Shown here: piece by piece, positions 21,299 through 22,863 of the stretch
Layout: each line of letters starts with the position of its first letter
Position numbering within the stretch: the first letter of the stretch is position 1
NCBI GenBank assembly: GCA_900752785.1
Contig: CAADWP010000040.1
Span: forward strand, 1 to 22,863
Direction of reading: 5' to 3'
From: an uncultured Ruminococcus sp.
GTDB lineage: Bacteria; Bacillota; Clostridia; Oscillospirales; Ruminococcaceae
DNA: 22,863 bases
Notes under the pieces: generated by a model
Told to the model about the DNA's origin: nothing
The model's input: the letters and a program-made list of their open reading frames with translations, nothing else
Databases searched by the model: none
Position numbers and translations under genes: made by a program

Positions 21299-22003
21299 AT
21301 GACAGAAAAGGAAAAACAGCAGGCAGGCGAGCTTTACAACGGCAACGACCCGGAGCTTGTTGCGGACAGAGTAAAAGCGAAAAAGCTTTGTGTTGAGTAC
21401 AACGATATTCCCTGCAACGACTACCGAAAAAAATCATGGCTGCTTGACAGACTCGTTGCTTTAAGAGGAGAAAACACCTATATCGAGGCGAATTTTTTCT
21501 GCGATTACGGCTATAACATGGTCATCGGAGATAATTTCTACGCCAATCACAATCTTGTTGTTCTCGACTGCGCCGAGGTAATTTTCGGAGACAATGTTTT
21601 TATAGGTCCTAACTGCGGATTCTATACCGCAGGTCATCCCCTTGACTATCCGACGCGCAACAGCGGTCTCGAATACGCAAAGCCTATCAAGGTCGGCAGT
21701 AACGTATGGTTCGGCGGAAATGTCTGCGTACTGCCCGGAGTTACTATCGGAGACAATGTCGTTATCGGTGCAGGAAGCGTCGTAAACAAGGATATCCCCT
21801 CCAATACTATGGCAGCCGGAAATCCCTGCAAACCGATAAAAACAATAGAAGCTCCTCCCGAGCCTGCACAAGATAAAAATCCTGACGAAAATAACAGCAA
21901 TGAAAAAAATCCGAAATCTTCAAAGCCTGCGGAGAAAGCTCCGAAAGATGCAAAAAACTCCGAAAAAAAGCGAACCGTAAAGCTCGTTGAAGTAAAAAAA
22001 TAA
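21299..22003 (+). CDS. Hexapeptide-repeat O-acetyltransferase (maltose/galactoside type) with charged tail
   Basis: The 234-residue product belongs to the LacA/Maa group, which transfers acetyl from acetyl-CoA to sugar hydroxyls. It has the N-terminal Mac-type helix region (MTEKEKQQAGELYNGNDPEL). Left-handed beta-helix repeats follow (VIGDNFYANHNLVV; VIFGDNVFIGPNCG; VTIGDNVVIGAGSV). The catalytic His in FYTAGHPLD is at about residue 113, and AAGNPCKPIK closes the core near residue 181. About 50 further residues rich in Lys, Pro, Asn and Glu follow, an extension most members lack. GAGGAGGG overlapping the previous stop codon is the ribosome binding site, so it is coupled to the lipoprotein gene. 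The natural substrate is unknown. Confidence 0.9.
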   Translation: MTEKEKQQAGELYNGNDPELVADRVKAKKLCVEYNDIPCNDYRKKSWLLDRLVALRGENTYIEANFFCDYGYNMVIGDNFYANHNLVVLDCAEVIFGDNVFIGPNCGFYTAGHPLDYPTRNSGLEYAKPIKVGSNVWFGGNVCVLPGVTIGDNVVIGAGSVVNKDIPSNTMAAGNPCKPIKTIEAPPEPAQDKNPDENNSNEKNPKSSKPAEKAPKDAKNSEKKRTVKLVEVKK

Positions 22004-22010
22004 GATTTTT

Positions 22011-22030
22011 ATACCGCAAAGGCGCGGTAT
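22011..22030 (+). other. Inverted repeat between acetyltransferase and NfnA-like genes
   Basis: ATACCGC (22011-22017) and GCGGTAT (22024-22030) form a perfect 7-bp stem with a 6-nt loop. A T-run precedes rather than follows it, so it is not a plus-strand intrinsic terminator. It may be a processing or stability element. Confidence 0.4.
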
Positions 22031-22081
22031 GATTATATACGGCAGATAAGCCGAAGAAAAATTATAAAGAAGGTATGGACA

Positions 22082-22863
22082 ATGTTTGAGATACTTGAAA
22101 AGAAAAGTCTTAACCCGACTGTAACGCTGATGAAAATTCACGCTCCCAGAGTGGCGGCAAAAGCAGAACCGGGACAATTTATTATCCTCAGAACAGACAG
22201 CGAGGGAGAGAGAATTCCCCTTACTATCGCTGATTACGACCGCGAGGGCGGCAGCATTACGATCATATTCCAGATCGTAGGCGCAACTACCGAAAAGCTT
22301 AACCACCTTAACGAGGGAGATCGTCTGCACGATTTCGTAGGTCCTCTCGGACGCGCTACCGAGACCGAGGGATTGAAAAAGGTCGCTGTCGTAGGCGGCG
22401 GCGTAGGCTGCGCTATCGCTTATCCCGTTGCCAAAAAGCTCCACAGTCTCGGCGTTGAGGTCCATTCTATCGTAGGCTTCAGAAACCGCGATCTCGTTAT
22501 TCTCGAGGACGAATTCAAAGCCGCTTCCTCAAAATTCGTACTTATGTCCGACGACGGAACTGCCGGCGAAAAGGGTCTTGTTACCGACGCGCTCAAAAAG
22601 CTTATCGACAGCGGCGAAAAATACGACCGCGTTATTACTATCGGTCCGCTTATCATGATGAAATTCGTATGCCGTCTCACTAAAGAATACGAAATTCCCA
22701 CAGTCGCTTCAATGAACCCGATCATGATCGACGGCACAGGAATGTGCGGCGGCTGCCGTCTCACTGTTGGCGGAGAAACAAAGTTTGCCTGCGTTGACGG
22801 ACCGGAATTTGACGGTCATCTTATCGACTTTGACGAAGCTATGGCTCGCGGAGCTATGTACAA
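22082..22863 (+). CDS. nfnA: NfnA-type FAD/NAD and [2Fe-2S] flavoprotein subunit (cut by window end)
   Basis: This is the small subunit of the NADH-dependent reduced ferredoxin:NADP+ oxidoreductase family (sulfide dehydrogenase/PyrK-like). The visible 260 residues have the FAD-binding barrel (GQFIILRTDSEGERIPLTI near 31-49), the NAD-binding start VAVVGGGVGCAIAYPVAKKL (about 101-120), and the iron-sulfur cluster region near 219-240 with GTGMCGGCRLTVGG and KFACVDGPEFDGH. These match NfnA more than PyrK. The C-terminus lies past the window; the usual length is about 280. AGAAGG at 22068-22073 is 8 nt from the ATG at 22082. The large subunit (NfnB/GltA-like) would be expected just downstream. Confidence 0.85.
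   Translation, partial: MFEILEKKSLNPTVTLMKIHAPRVAAKAEPGQFIILRTDSEGERIPLTIADYDREGGSITIIFQIVGATTEKLNHLNEGDRLHDFVGPLGRATETEGLKKVAVVGGGVGCAIAYPVAKKLHSLGVEVHSIVGFRNRDLVILEDEFKAASSKFVLMSDDGTAGEKGLVTDALKKLIDSGEKYDRVITIGPLIMMKFVCRLTKEYEIPTVASMNPIMIDGTGMCGGCRLTVGGETKFACVDGPEFDGHLIDFDEAMARGAMY

Noticed and set aside
22011..22030. Inverted repeat considered as a terminator after the acetyltransferase gene
   Set aside because: No T-run follows on either strand in the right place; the T-run lies on the 5' side.

Overview
The window looks like chromosomal DNA of a Gram-positive gut-type Clostridia, most likely near Ruminococcus/Oscillospiraceae. The basis is Firmicutes-type S10-operon ribosomal proteins, moderate GC, strong AGGAGG ribosome binding sites, lipobox lipoproteins and sigma-A promoters. 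The assignment is from recognition of protein families, not from a search.

Region 1 (1-4313, minus strand) is the start of the S10 ribosomal protein operon in canonical order: rpsJ, rplC, rplD, rplW, rplB, rpsS, rplV, rpsC (cut by the window edge). It has a near-consensus extended -10 promoter at 4285-4313. A leader of about 315 nt follows, holding an intrinsic terminator 83 nt before the rpsJ start codon. A second structured RNA spacer lies between rpsJ and rplC.

Region 2 (4385-16406, minus strand) is a roughly 12 kb operon for a carbohydrate ABC importer of unusual make-up. In transcription order it encodes a solute-binding protein with two extra N-terminal beta domains, a permease pair, an NHL-propeller/TPR membrane protein, a Yip1-type membrane protein, a large secreted DUF5696-like protein, and a second permease pair. 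There is no ATPase and no regulator, so a shared MsmX-type ATPase is inferred. Two related 161-bp and 132-bp MITE-like elements, each flanked by a TTA duplication, sit in this operon. They split it into {binding protein + permeases}, {NHL, Yip1, DUF5696} and {permeases}. One of them inserted into the stop codon of the DUF5696 gene, and the duplication restored that stop.

Region 3 (16407-22863, plus strand) is divergently transcribed from a perfect TTGACA-17-TATAAT promoter. It encodes an alpha/beta hydrolase with a TTG start, a membrane-anchored MurF-like ligase, D-alanine--D-alanine ligase, a lipoprotein with two related beta domains, a hexapeptide-repeat O-acetyltransferase with a charged tail, and the start of an NfnA-type flavoprotein subunit cut by the window end. 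The first three probably form a cell-envelope (peptidoglycan precursor) operon.

The best candidates for something undescribed are the four-permease DUF5696/Yip1/NHL cluster, the MITE pair inside it, and the two structured RNAs of the S10 operon.
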